A stretch of DNA of 64,000 nucleotides from JAPOUP01 sp965199865 (GTDB lineage Bacteria; Pseudomonadota; Alphaproteobacteria; Rhodobacterales; Rhodobacteraceae). Under the pieces are notes generated by a model, which was not told the origin of the DNA, made no database searches, and worked only from the letters and a program-made list of their open reading frames with translations. Location: positions 992,001 to 1,056,000 of the forward strand of contig CBDATU010000011.1 of assembly GCA_965199865.1 (NCBI GenBank), in the 5' to 3' direction. Shown here piece by piece: positions 8,615-16,161 of this stretch (position 1 is the first letter of the stretch; each line of letters opens with the position of its first letter). Position numbers and translations under genes: made by a program.

Positions 8615-10018
8615 CTAGTTGAAAATATCGGCCTCAGGATCCGCGATCCATCGGAGCCGCATTTCCAGCGGGAAGACCTTGAGCCGGGTATTGATCTTGG
8701 TGCACCCATTGGTCAGCGCTTCCTGCGCGCTATCGGTTTCGCCGGCCATGTACTTGTTCAGCTCAACACCGAAGATCTCTTCCACATCCGCGTAGAACGG
8801 GTGGAAAATGCGACGCTGTGCCGTGTCCTGGGTTTCAAGCAGAACCTTGTAGTACGGGTATCTTTCCTGCAGTTCCGGATCAGCGAGAATCGACCTGTGG
8901 AACATCGATACGCCGTTTCCTTCCTCGGCGAAACGGCGCATCATATCGCGGGACGTGCCCCACTTTATGAACTCCCATGCCGCTTCTTTCTCACGATCGG
9001 ACGCCTTGGAATTGATGCCGAAGCTAAGCGCGCCAGTCATGGTTTCCATCGGTCCCCCGTCGCCGGTCGGGCTCGCCTGATAGCCGGCTTCGCCGACCGT
9101 TGGCAGCACAGCCTCTTCCGGGTTCGTCAGACGAACGGTACGCACGGACCAATAGCCGGACTGCGCGACCTCACCCCGCTCCATGTAACCGGTACGGATG
9201 TCCCACATCAGGCCAAGGTAATCCGGCGGATTGAAGGGTACGAGTTTCTTCATGACCTCGGCCGCCTGCAGGCCAGGCTCACGGTCGATGGCGCAAAGTC
9301 CCGTCTCCGCATCCCAGTACTGGCCGCCAAAGCTGCGCATGATCGGGAAGAAATCATGTGTGATCGCCCCAGCGACCCGGCTATATGCCTGAGCGTTACC
9401 GTAGAAATCCTTCTCCAATGTCTTGCCAGCAAGGGTTTCACCAGCCTTGCGGGTGAAAAACTCGGCAATATCAATGAACTGGTCCCAAGTCTTGGCCGGG
9501 GCCAGATCATAGCCGTATTTCTCTTTGAACGCCGCCTGTTCTTCGGCATTCTCAAAGAGATCCTTGCGGTAATTGACGTGCCAGATCATTCCCGAGGCAG
9601 GAAAAGCGATCAGACGTCCCTGCCAGGTGTTTTCCTGGAGCTGGATCGGAATGATGTCGTCGAGATTGATTTCCTCGGCGTCGCGCATGACCAGATCGGT
9701 CAGGTCCTCGAGCGCACCCGATTCGCCCAACACACCGACCCAGGGGCTGTCCACCCACATGAGCTGGTAGCTTGGGCGGTTGGCACTGGCCTCAATCACG
9801 ATTTTGTCGATAAGCCCCGGATAGGGGAACATGTCGATCTGCACCTTGGCGCCGGTCAGTTCCTCAAATTCACCGACAATCGGCGCAAGTCGGGTCACTG
9901 ACGTATCGCCAATTGCGAGCATTTTCAGCTCGATCCCATCAAATTCGCCCGCCTGGGACATGGTGGCTGCCGCAACGGCGAAGCCCCCTGCCAGCGCGAA
10001 ATGTCTAAATTTCTTCAT
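8615..10018 (-). CDS. Periplasmic sugar-type solute-binding protein
   Basis: A 467-residue extracellular solute-binding protein. Residues 1-23 form a Sec signal peptide (MKKFRHF, hydrophobic core, cleavage after SQA). The mature protein shows the family-1 pattern: an N-terminal lobe with the VGEFEELTGAKVQIDMFPY strand-helix, YQLMWVDSPW, and the late AAWEFIKWG helix. It should bind the substrate in the periplasm and deliver it to the two permeases. It is the first gene of the importer set; the start ATG is preceded by GAGGAGGAAACG. Length is somewhat above the 400-440 usual for CUT1 binding proteins. Confidence 0.9.
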   Translation of the reverse strand: MKKFRHFALAGGFAVAAATMSQAGEFDGIELKMLAIGDTSVTRLAPIVGEFEELTGAKVQIDMFPYPGLIDKIVIEASANRPSYQLMWVDSPWVGVLGESGALEDLTDLVMRDAEEINLDDIIPIQLQENTWQGRLIAFPASGMIWHVNYRKDLFENAEEQAAFKEKYGYDLAPAKTWDQFIDIAEFFTRKAGETLAGKTLEKDFYGNAQAYSRVAGAITHDFFPIMRSFGGQYWDAETGLCAIDREPGLQAAEVMKKLVPFNPPDYLGLMWDIRTGYMERGEVAQSGYWSVRTVRLTNPEEAVLPTVGEAGYQASPTGDGGPMETMTGALSFGINSKASDREKEAAWEFIKWGTSRDMMRRFAEEGNGVSMFHRSILADPELQERYPYYKVLLETQDTAQRRIFHPFYADVEEIFGVELNKYMAGETDSAQEALTNGCTKINTRLKVFPLEMRLRWIADPEADIFN

Positions 10019-10076
10019 CGTTTCCTCCTCTGCTAGGTCAATCGATTCACATTACACACCAAGGACCCGCCATCCG

Positions 10077-10589
10077 TCATCCAGTCCGGGGCGAGTACAT
10101 TTTCGGACCCCCCTTTGCCTCGTAGCCAAGTGGTCGGTCCGCACTCAGGATTTCCAGATACTGACCCCATGGGGCGCGAAGATAGAGCCACACGAGCCCG
10201 TCCATCGGGCCACCTTCGATCAAGGTCGGCCCTTCCAGGATATCGACACCAGCTTCACGCAGACGATCCGCCGCCTCATACGCATTCTCAACCTCGAAGG
10301 CGATGTGCATGGCGCCAACTTCACCATTATGCCTGATCGCGGAAGGCTCTGCGCCTGAGTACTGAAACAGTTCCAGCGCACCACCGGTTCCGATCTGGAG
10401 GACCCTCTGGTCGGCAATCCTGCAGCCTGCAGGCACCCCAAGGCGCCGCTTCATGAAGTCGTCGTCCACGTCGACCGAACCACATTCCATGATAGTCTCA
10501 GCACCGAACATGGAGGTAAAGAATTCCACCGCCTGTTCCATGTCCGGTACCGTGAACCCGATATGCTGCAGTCCGAATGTCGTGAACAT
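10077..10589 (-). CDS. VOC family (glyoxalase-like) protein
   Basis: A 170-residue single protein with the two-module vicinal oxygen chelate pattern: FGLQHIGFTVPDMEQAVEFF at the N-terminus with a metal-ligand histidine, then MHIAFEVENAYEAADRL and the glutamate-bearing GQYLEILS. Such proteins are metal-dependent lyases, isomerases or dioxygenases on small oxygenated molecules. Its place between the binding-protein gene and the GMC dehydrogenase on the same strand suggests it processes an intermediate of the same pathway, which is inference. Confidence 0.85.
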   Translation of the reverse strand: MFTTFGLQHIGFTVPDMEQAVEFFTSMFGAETIMECGSVDVDDDFMKRRLGVPAGCRIADQRVLQIGTGGALELFQYSGAEPSAIRHNGEVGAMHIAFEVENAYEAADRLREAGVDILEGPTLIEGGPMDGLVWLYLRAPWGQYLEILSADRPLGYEAKGGPKMYSPRTG

Positions 10590-10609
10590 GAGCTTTCCCC
10601 TAATCCGCT

Positions 10610-12262
10610 TCAGGAAATGCCGCGCCGCGGCCCCTCGTTATGTCTGAACACCGCCGGAGGAAGCGGATCGAGGTCGCGGATCATGTCCGAAGCCTTTTCA
10701 CCGATCATGATCGTTGGTGCATTCGTATTGGATGAGTTGATCGTCGGCATGATCGAACTGTCGCAGACACGCAGGTTTTCGATCCCACGCACCCGGCACT
10801 CCGGATCGACTACAGACATGTCGCCATGACCCATGCGGCATGTGCCGACCGGGTGGTGCTGCGTTTTCGCAAGGCGGCAGGCATAGTCGAAAAGCTCCCC
10901 GCGCGTCCTGACTTCAGGACCCGGAAGCGCCTCACGGCTGAGATATGCTTTCAGTGCCGGTTGCGAAAGAATCTCACGCGCGATTTCCAGTCCATTGAGC
11001 GACATCTCGCGATCATGCGGGTCTGACCAATAGTTTGGGTCGATCAGGGGAGCATCCTTCGGATCGCTCGTGGCCAAGGTGACCGTGCCGCGCGACCGCG
11101 GACGCATATAGGCGCAGTTGAGCGTCACTCCACCCCTGTCGATGGTGACGATGCCTTTCTCGATGCCCGAACCCTGGCCGAAATGGAACTGCGTGTCGGG
11201 CAATGGGGAAGCGTCGTCCGCATACCAGAACGCACCGGTCTCAAAGAGCGATGACGTCACCGGACCCGTCCTGAACAGGTAATACTGAAACGCGGCGATG
11301 GCCGAACGTGGGAACCTGTCCGTGCCGTCATAACTGTGCCGGCCGCTGCATTCCGCCAGTGAACAGAGATCCAGGTGGTCATGTAGGTTCCGTCCCACGC
11401 CGGGCAGGTCGTGCACGACCTCCACCCCGACCGACGTCAGATGATCAGCCGGCCCGATCCCGGACAGAAGCAGCAGCCTGGGGCTGCCGATGGCGCCGGA
11501 CGTCACGAGGATTTCGCGCCGGGCCCGGATGATCTTCGCCCGCCCGCCATCCTCGACCTCGACACCGACCGCCCTGCCGCTTTCGACAATAATGCGCCGA
11601 ACCTGCAGGCCAGTGCGAAGCTTCAGGTTTGGGCGAAAGAGCGCTGGCTTCAGGAATGCGGTAGCTGCCGAAGACCGGCGGACGTCGCGCTGGGTAAGCT
11701 GGTAGTAACCCGAGCCTGCCTGCTGCCTGCCATTGAAATCCGGGTTGTAGGGAATACCGTATTGCTGTGCCGCACGGATGAACGCATCGCAGATCGGCAA
11801 AGCACCCCGCGGTGCCGACACGCCCAGCGGTCCTTCCGTTCCATGATAGTCGTCATGGAACCGTTCATTACCCTCAGCCCGTTTGAAATAGGGGAGAATC
11901 TCACGATAGCTCCACCCTCCGCATCCTTCGTCCGCCCACGCGTCGTAATCTTTCGCATTGCCGCGTGTATAGACCTGAGCGTTAATCGTACTGCCGCCGC
12001 CCACAACTTTCGCCTGGGTATACCAAAGCTCGCGATTGGCCATATGCCGCTGCGGCACCGTCGACCAACCCCAGCTCGCGATCCCCTTGGTCATCTTGGC
12101 AAAACCTGCGGGCCAATGGAAAAGGAAGCTTCGGTCCGCTCCGCCAGCCTCAAGAACCGCGACCGATACATCGGGATCCTCGGTAAGGCGGCTCGCCAGG
12201 ACGCATCCAGATGATCCAGCCCCAGCGATGACATAGTCGAACTCTTCGAAACTGCCGTTCAT
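10610..12262 (-). CDS. GMC-family FAD-dependent dehydrogenase
   Basis: A 550-residue glucose-methanol-choline oxidoreductase. The N-terminal dinucleotide-binding motif is DYVIAGAGSSGCVLASRL (residues 9-26); VGGGSTINAQVYTRG is the first GMC signature, and GAIGSPRLLLLSGIGP the second. The C-terminal HHPVGTCRMG holds the conserved catalytic histidine pair region. It oxidises a primary alcohol with FAD, feeding electrons to a quinone or cytochrome; choline-dehydrogenase-like and polyol-dehydrogenase-like roles are both possible. It is the first gene of the minus-strand metabolic cluster, 20 bp before the VOC gene. Confidence 0.88.
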   Translation of the reverse strand: MNGSFEEFDYVIAGAGSSGCVLASRLTEDPDVSVAVLEAGGADRSFLFHWPAGFAKMTKGIASWGWSTVPQRHMANRELWYTQAKVVGGGSTINAQVYTRGNAKDYDAWADEGCGGWSYREILPYFKRAEGNERFHDDYHGTEGPLGVSAPRGALPICDAFIRAAQQYGIPYNPDFNGRQQAGSGYYQLTQRDVRRSSAATAFLKPALFRPNLKLRTGLQVRRIIVESGRAVGVEVEDGGRAKIIRARREILVTSGAIGSPRLLLLSGIGPADHLTSVGVEVVHDLPGVGRNLHDHLDLCSLAECSGRHSYDGTDRFPRSAIAAFQYYLFRTGPVTSSLFETGAFWYADDASPLPDTQFHFGQGSGIEKGIVTIDRGGVTLNCAYMRPRSRGTVTLATSDPKDAPLIDPNYWSDPHDREMSLNGLEIAREILSQPALKAYLSREALPGPEVRTRGELFDYACRLAKTQHHPVGTCRMGHGDMSVVDPECRVRGIENLRVCDSSIMPTINSSNTNAPTIMIGEKASDMIRDLDPLPPAVFRHNEGPRRGIS

Positions 12263-12407
12263 ACCGGCCTCAAGTAACCAAGCGGTTACGTGGAATGTAT
12301 TACAACGACGGATTCCGAGTCAATGGATTTGTCAATGTCAATTCGGGCGTCCTGAAATTTGGGATATTCCGCTGCGGCCGACCCCACTTCCCACCTGGAA
12401 TCGCAAT

Positions 12408-12435
12408 GCCTGACCTCTTCCGCAGGAGGTCGGGC
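12408..12435. repeat. Hairpin-forming inverted repeat
   Basis: An 11-bp stem with one G-T pair (tgcctgacctc / gaggtcgggca) and an 8-nt loop lies upstream of the GMC gene, close to the first DruA-like IS. No T-tract follows on either strand, so I do not call it a terminator. Confidence 0.4.
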
Positions 12436-12458
12436 ACGGGGGTTGGCAGGTCCGGCGG

Positions 12459-14889
12459 ATGTCACTATAGCACTGTTGACTCCTTGGGCGGGCCCCGGCT
12501 TCTGAAGGCCCTGTAGAATGCGGTCGCCTGGAGGAGGTATTTCATGCCTTTCCATATTTTCTGCGTCCCCGGCAGGGGCTGGCGTTTCGAGGGGATGAAG
12601 CCGACGTAGCGGCCGATGTCGATGGCGGCCTCGCGGATGGTGAAGCCGTCGAAGGGCGGTGCCCGGGCGTCCCTGAAGCCGTAATCCTCCATCCCGATCC
12701 AGAGGGCGGTGAGTTCGTCCTCGTCCAGGAAGTCGAGGGCGGGCCGGTCGGGCTCGGCCTTCGCGGCGCGCTGGATGTCGAACACGCGCCATGCGGTGAC
12801 GGCGTCGAAGGCGAGGCAGCACCGCAGGTCGTCGGCCTCGTCGAGCTGGCGGTCCTCGATGCGGGTGCACTGTTTCAGCGTCTTGAAATATTCCTCGATG
12901 GTCCATCTTCTTTCGTACCGCCTGACGGTGTCGATGGCGCCCTGGAGGTCGGGCTTCGCGTCGCTGGACAGCAGCAGCCATGACAGCCGCCGGCCGCCCT
13001 TCGGCGGCGTGGTGGCCTCGCTGGCGAGCACCGCGGTGACCGGCAGGGTCTGGCGGCTCCGTCCGGGGGCCTTCAGCTCGACGCGTGCGACGCGGATCTC
13101 CGTCTCCGCGGTCCGCGCCGGGCGGGCCCTCACGGCCTTCCGCCCACGCGACCCGGTGATCCCGCCGCGGGCGGCGACATGGACGGTGCGCGTCCCGGCG
13201 GCGGGCAGCCCGGAGACGTGCTCCATGAGGTCCACCACCCCGCCACCGGCGATGACGGAGCGGCGGGTCGAGGCGCTGGAACGCACCAGCAGCCCGGCCG
13301 CGGCGGGGTCCTCCGCCTGGGCCTCGAACATGTCCCATATGTCGCCCTCGCGGTCGCAGACGGTGATCACGCGCGTTCCAGGGCTGGTCCTCCCGACCTC
13401 CTGCGCCAGGGCCAGGCCCTCCAGCCAGCGGCGGCTCCCGCTGCCACCGTCGGGCGTCTCCGTCTCCACCGCCCTGTCCGGTTCCGCCCGCCCCGTGCCT
13501 CCGCGCCTGCGGTCGGCCTTCACGGTGACGCCCTCCCGGAAGCTGGCGTCGATGGCCAGCATCCCGAGGCCGCGGCCGGAGGCCGACACCGCCAGCGTCA
13601 CGTGCGCCGGGATGCCGACGCTGCCCGATCCGCCGCCGCCGAGCTTCGCCAGGCCGCCCGTGGAGCCCTTCAGGCCGGAGAAATCCAGCATCGTGGTGTC
13701 CTGGATGGCCAGGACCTCCGTCTCCGCCCGGCAGCGCTGGACCGTGGCCATGCGGTGGCTCTCGATGATGTCGTCCATGCTCACCCTGGGGTTGGAAAGC
13801 AGCCTGTAGGCCGCACCCTGATCCTTTTTTCCGGCGAAGACAACGGCGACCGGCTCGCCCGGCCGGGTCTCCCAGGCCCTCCCCATGGCCAGGATCCGGC
13901 TGCGCACCCGTCCATCCGGATGGCCGCACAGCCCGAACTCCAGATCCGCCCAGTCGGCGTCCTCCGGGATCGCCGGGGCAGGGCCCAGCCAGCGCGGCGT
14001 CTCCGGCCCGCGGCACATGCGGTCGCGCCAGTCCGGATCCAGCGGCCTCATCCAGACGCCGCAGGCCTCCGCTCCCTCCCGGCGGTGGCCGGGCGGATGG
14101 CCGGAGGTGGTTCCCGCCAGCTCCCATCCGGCGGCGGCGTAGGCCGTGCCGGCGCGCTCCGCGCCGACATAGGTGAAGGCCATCGCCGGACGGACGCCGT
14201 GCAGCCTCTCCCAGTCATCGGGGAGGCGCCTTGCCGCCAGCCCCAGAACGTGGCTGGCCAGGTGCGGGACCTCCACGCCCGGCAGGATCAGGAACCTGGA
14301 GTTCTGGACCAGCAGCCCCAGCTTCGCCATCCGCTCCCGGCCGCTCCAGCCGATGTAGGCGTCCCGTGCCCTCTGGTGCCAGTTGGCCGCGTGGAAACAG
14401 AGCCCGCCGACGCGCCCCAGGCGTTCGCTGCTGATCCAGTAGAAGAGCAGCGCGCCGGGATTGGACGGGTCGCCCCGGGGATGGTGGCTCTCCATCATCC
14501 CCCGCAGGGCGCGCCGCTGCTCCGCCGTCTCCGCCATCTCCAGGCCGACACCGCCGAGCTCCGCGAGCGTGCCGGAGAACCGGACGTCGGGATGCTCCGG
14601 CAGCGGCTGGCCGGGAGCCACCGGCGATCCGGCCTGCGGCAGGGTGATGCCGTAGCGCTCCGCGATCTTCGGCAGGGCCAGCCGGGCGGAGGCGAGGCAC
14701 GGAGCTCCGGCGGCGTTGGTCCAGTCCTCGCGCTCGCACAGGCCTGCCGCCAGACTGCGCCGTCCGGCTCCCGCCGCCGCCGCGGACCTCAGCCACCCGA
14801 CCGTTCCCTCCCTGAAATGGCGCATCCCGACCTGCATGCGAATCAGGTAGCACGGACCACCTGTGGAATCAACTAATATATAGTGACAG
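12459..14889 (-). mobile_element. DruA-IS4 type insertion sequence, copy 1
   Basis: A 2.43-kb IS with imperfect inverted ends: TGTCACTATAGCACTGTTGA at the left and TGTCACTATATATTAGTTGA (reverse complement) at the right. The flanks repeat GGTCCGGCGGA exactly (12449-12459 and 14889-14899). By comparison with the other copies I take the duplicated target as the 9-bp core gtccggcgg (12450-12458, 14890-14898) plus one non-conserved base at each IS end. It carries one gene and lies between the GMC gene and the SDR gene. It is near-identical to copy 4. Confidence 0.9.
12465..14837 (-). CDS. DruA-like (DUF4338) / IS4 transposase fusion, copy 1
   Basis: A 790-residue fusion. Residues 1-275 match DUF4338 (DruA of Druantia): a helical N-terminus, then RDAYIGWS, NSRFLILPGV, HLASHVLGLAARRLPDDW and the GTAYAAAGWE strand. 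Residues about 295-775 match Tn5-like IS4 transposases: a DNA-binding module with AAYRLLSNPRVSMDD, catalytic Asp in AIQDTTMLD, catalytic Asp in VCDREGDIWD, and the YREK motif Y-x2-R-x3-E-x6-K in YERRWTIEEYFKTLK. The stop codon lies inside the left inverted repeat. I chose the ATG giving MQVGMRHF, as in copy 3; the frame is open across the right IS end for 108 further codons. Confidence 0.9.
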   Translation of the reverse strand: MQVGMRHFREGTVGWLRSAAAAGAGRRSLAAGLCEREDWTNAAGAPCLASARLALPKIAERYGITLPQAGSPVAPGQPLPEHPDVRFSGTLAELGGVGLEMAETAEQRRALRGMMESHHPRGDPSNPGALLFYWISSERLGRVGGLCFHAANWHQRARDAYIGWSGRERMAKLGLLVQNSRFLILPGVEVPHLASHVLGLAARRLPDDWERLHGVRPAMAFTYVGAERAGTAYAAAGWELAGTTSGHPPGHRREGAEACGVWMRPLDPDWRDRMCRGPETPRWLGPAPAIPEDADWADLEFGLCGHPDGRVRSRILAMGRAWETRPGEPVAVVFAGKKDQGAAYRLLSNPRVSMDDIIESHRMATVQRCRAETEVLAIQDTTMLDFSGLKGSTGGLAKLGGGGSGSVGIPAHVTLAVSASGRGLGMLAIDASFREGVTVKADRRRGGTGRAEPDRAVETETPDGGSGSRRWLEGLALAQEVGRTSPGTRVITVCDREGDIWDMFEAQAEDPAAAGLLVRSSASTRRSVIAGGGVVDLMEHVSGLPAAGTRTVHVAARGGITGSRGRKAVRARPARTAETEIRVARVELKAPGRSRQTLPVTAVLASEATTPPKGGRRLSWLLLSSDAKPDLQGAIDTVRRYERRWTIEEYFKTLKQCTRIEDRQLDEADDLRCCLAFDAVTAWRVFDIQRAAKAEPDRPALDFLDEDELTALWIGMEDYGFRDARAPPFDGFTIREAAIDIGRYVGFIPSKRQPLPGTQKIWKGMKYLLQATAFYRAFRSRGPPKESTVL

Positions 14890-14899
14890 GTCCGGCGGA

Positions 14900-15249
14900 G
14901 GCCGTTTCCACACGCAATGGGAATTCCTTTCCTGCCCACCGCGGCCGGAAGCCCGTTACGGCAAGGTGATGCGCTGCGGGATGGAGCGGGGGTTACGGCA
15001 TCTATGGGATCCGAAAGGCCCAGCCCCACGAGTTCTCCTGCCACTTCGAGTCCGACTGGCCCCATCGGCGCCGCCGCTACCAGACATGCGCGGCCAGAAC
15101 CTCTGCGATGCTGCGGACAGTGCTGCTCAGCTGCCGCGTCCAGGCAGTGCTTACCGTGCATTCCTCATGGCGCGGTTGGACGAGAATCACTGCCCGAATT
15201 TTGTGCGGCCGACTTGATTCTGCAGGAATCCAGACCAAATCCCAAAGGC
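14900..15249. other. Intergenic region between IS copy 1 and SDR gene
   Basis: About 350 bp. No reading frame here has family features, and the sequence flanking the IS (joined at the target duplication) does not restore a recognisable gene. Confidence 0.45.
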
Positions 15250-16158
15250 ATGAGCAACATCCTGTTCTCGTTCGGGCACGGCTATTCAGCGCAGGCCCTT
15301 GCACGCATCCTGCTGCCGCAGGGTTGGCGGATCACCGGAACCACGCGCAGATCCGAGAACGCCGCCACTCTAGGCCCATGCGGAATTGATGCGGTCGTCT
15401 GGCCTGGCGAGGACATTCGCCCAACGCTTGAGAAAGCCACGCATCTATTGGTCTCTGTCGCTCCAAACGAGCGTGGAGACCCTGTACTTTGCAGAGCCAG
15501 AGACGAAATCACGGCCGCTGCGCCACGCCTGAAATGGGTGGGCTATCTCTCAACCACAGCCGTATATGGTGACCGCGATGGCGGTTGGGTCGACGAGACA
15601 ACCCCTCCGGCACCAGCGACGGAGCGGGGTTGGCGCAGGGTGGATGCCGAACGGCGCTGGCAGACGCTTGCGATCGAGGCCGGTCTGCCACTGCATATCT
15701 TTCGTCTTGCAGGCATCTATGGCCCAGGCCGCGGACCCTTCGCGAAGGTCCTCCGCGGAACCGCAAAGCGCGTGCTGAAGCCAGGCCAGGTGTTCAGCCG
15801 TATTCATGTCCACGACATCGCCCAGGTTCTGGCAGCATCCATCAACAAGCCAAGCCCCGGTGCCATCTACAACGTCTGTGACGACGCACCTGCCCCTCCA
15901 GAGGACGTGATCGGTTATGCAGCGGAACTGCTCGGACGGGCCGCCCCACCCGCAGTCCAGTTCGACGAAGCGAACCTGACGCCATTGGCGCGCAGCTTCT
16001 ATGCTGAATCCAAGCGGGTTCGTAACGACAGGATGAAGCGGGAACTCGGAGTAAGGCTACTCTATCCAGACTATCGGTCGGGACTGAGAGCCCTGTTGGA
16101 AAATGAACCTGCCCGATTGCCCGAGGCGGAACCGCATCCACGGCGCGGAGGGATCTAG
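15250..16158 (+). CDS. NAD-dependent epimerase/dehydratase-like SDR protein
   Basis: A 302-residue extended SDR-like protein. The N-terminus has a degenerate Rossmann motif (FSFGHGYSAQALARIL) like the YeeZ-type SDRs; WVGYLSTTAVYGDRDGGWVDE carries the S-T-Y region, and IFRLAGIYGPGRGP is the typical strand before the substrate pocket. The K of the YxxxK motif is not evident, so catalysis may differ. The gene converges on dxs. DruA-IS4 copy 2 inserted exactly at its stop codon: the TAG lies inside the 9-bp target duplication, so the protein is unchanged. Confidence 0.8.
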   Translation: MSNILFSFGHGYSAQALARILLPQGWRITGTTRRSENAATLGPCGIDAVVWPGEDIRPTLEKATHLLVSVAPNERGDPVLCRARDEITAAAPRLKWVGYLSTTAVYGDRDGGWVDETTPPAPATERGWRRVDAERRWQTLAIEAGLPLHIFRLAGIYGPGRGPFAKVLRGTAKRVLKPGQVFSRIHVHDIAQVLAASINKPSPGAIYNVCDDAPAPPEDVIGYAAELLGRAAPPAVQFDEANLTPLARSFYAESKRVRNDRMKRELGVRLLYPDYRSGLRALLENEPARLPEAEPHPRRGGI

Positions 16159-16161
16159 GCG

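Noticed and set aside
12286..14876. Long frames of 565-613 codons overlapping DruA-IS4 copy 1 on both strands
   Set aside because: They are out-of-frame or antisense readings of the GC-rich transposase gene, full of proline/arginine/glycine runs and without motifs. The same shadows appear over copies 2, 3 and 4.
14838..15161. N-terminal extension of the copy 1 transposase to 898 aa
   Set aside because: The extra 108 codons run across the IS end into flanking DNA; copy 3 starts at MQVGMRHF with no room upstream.
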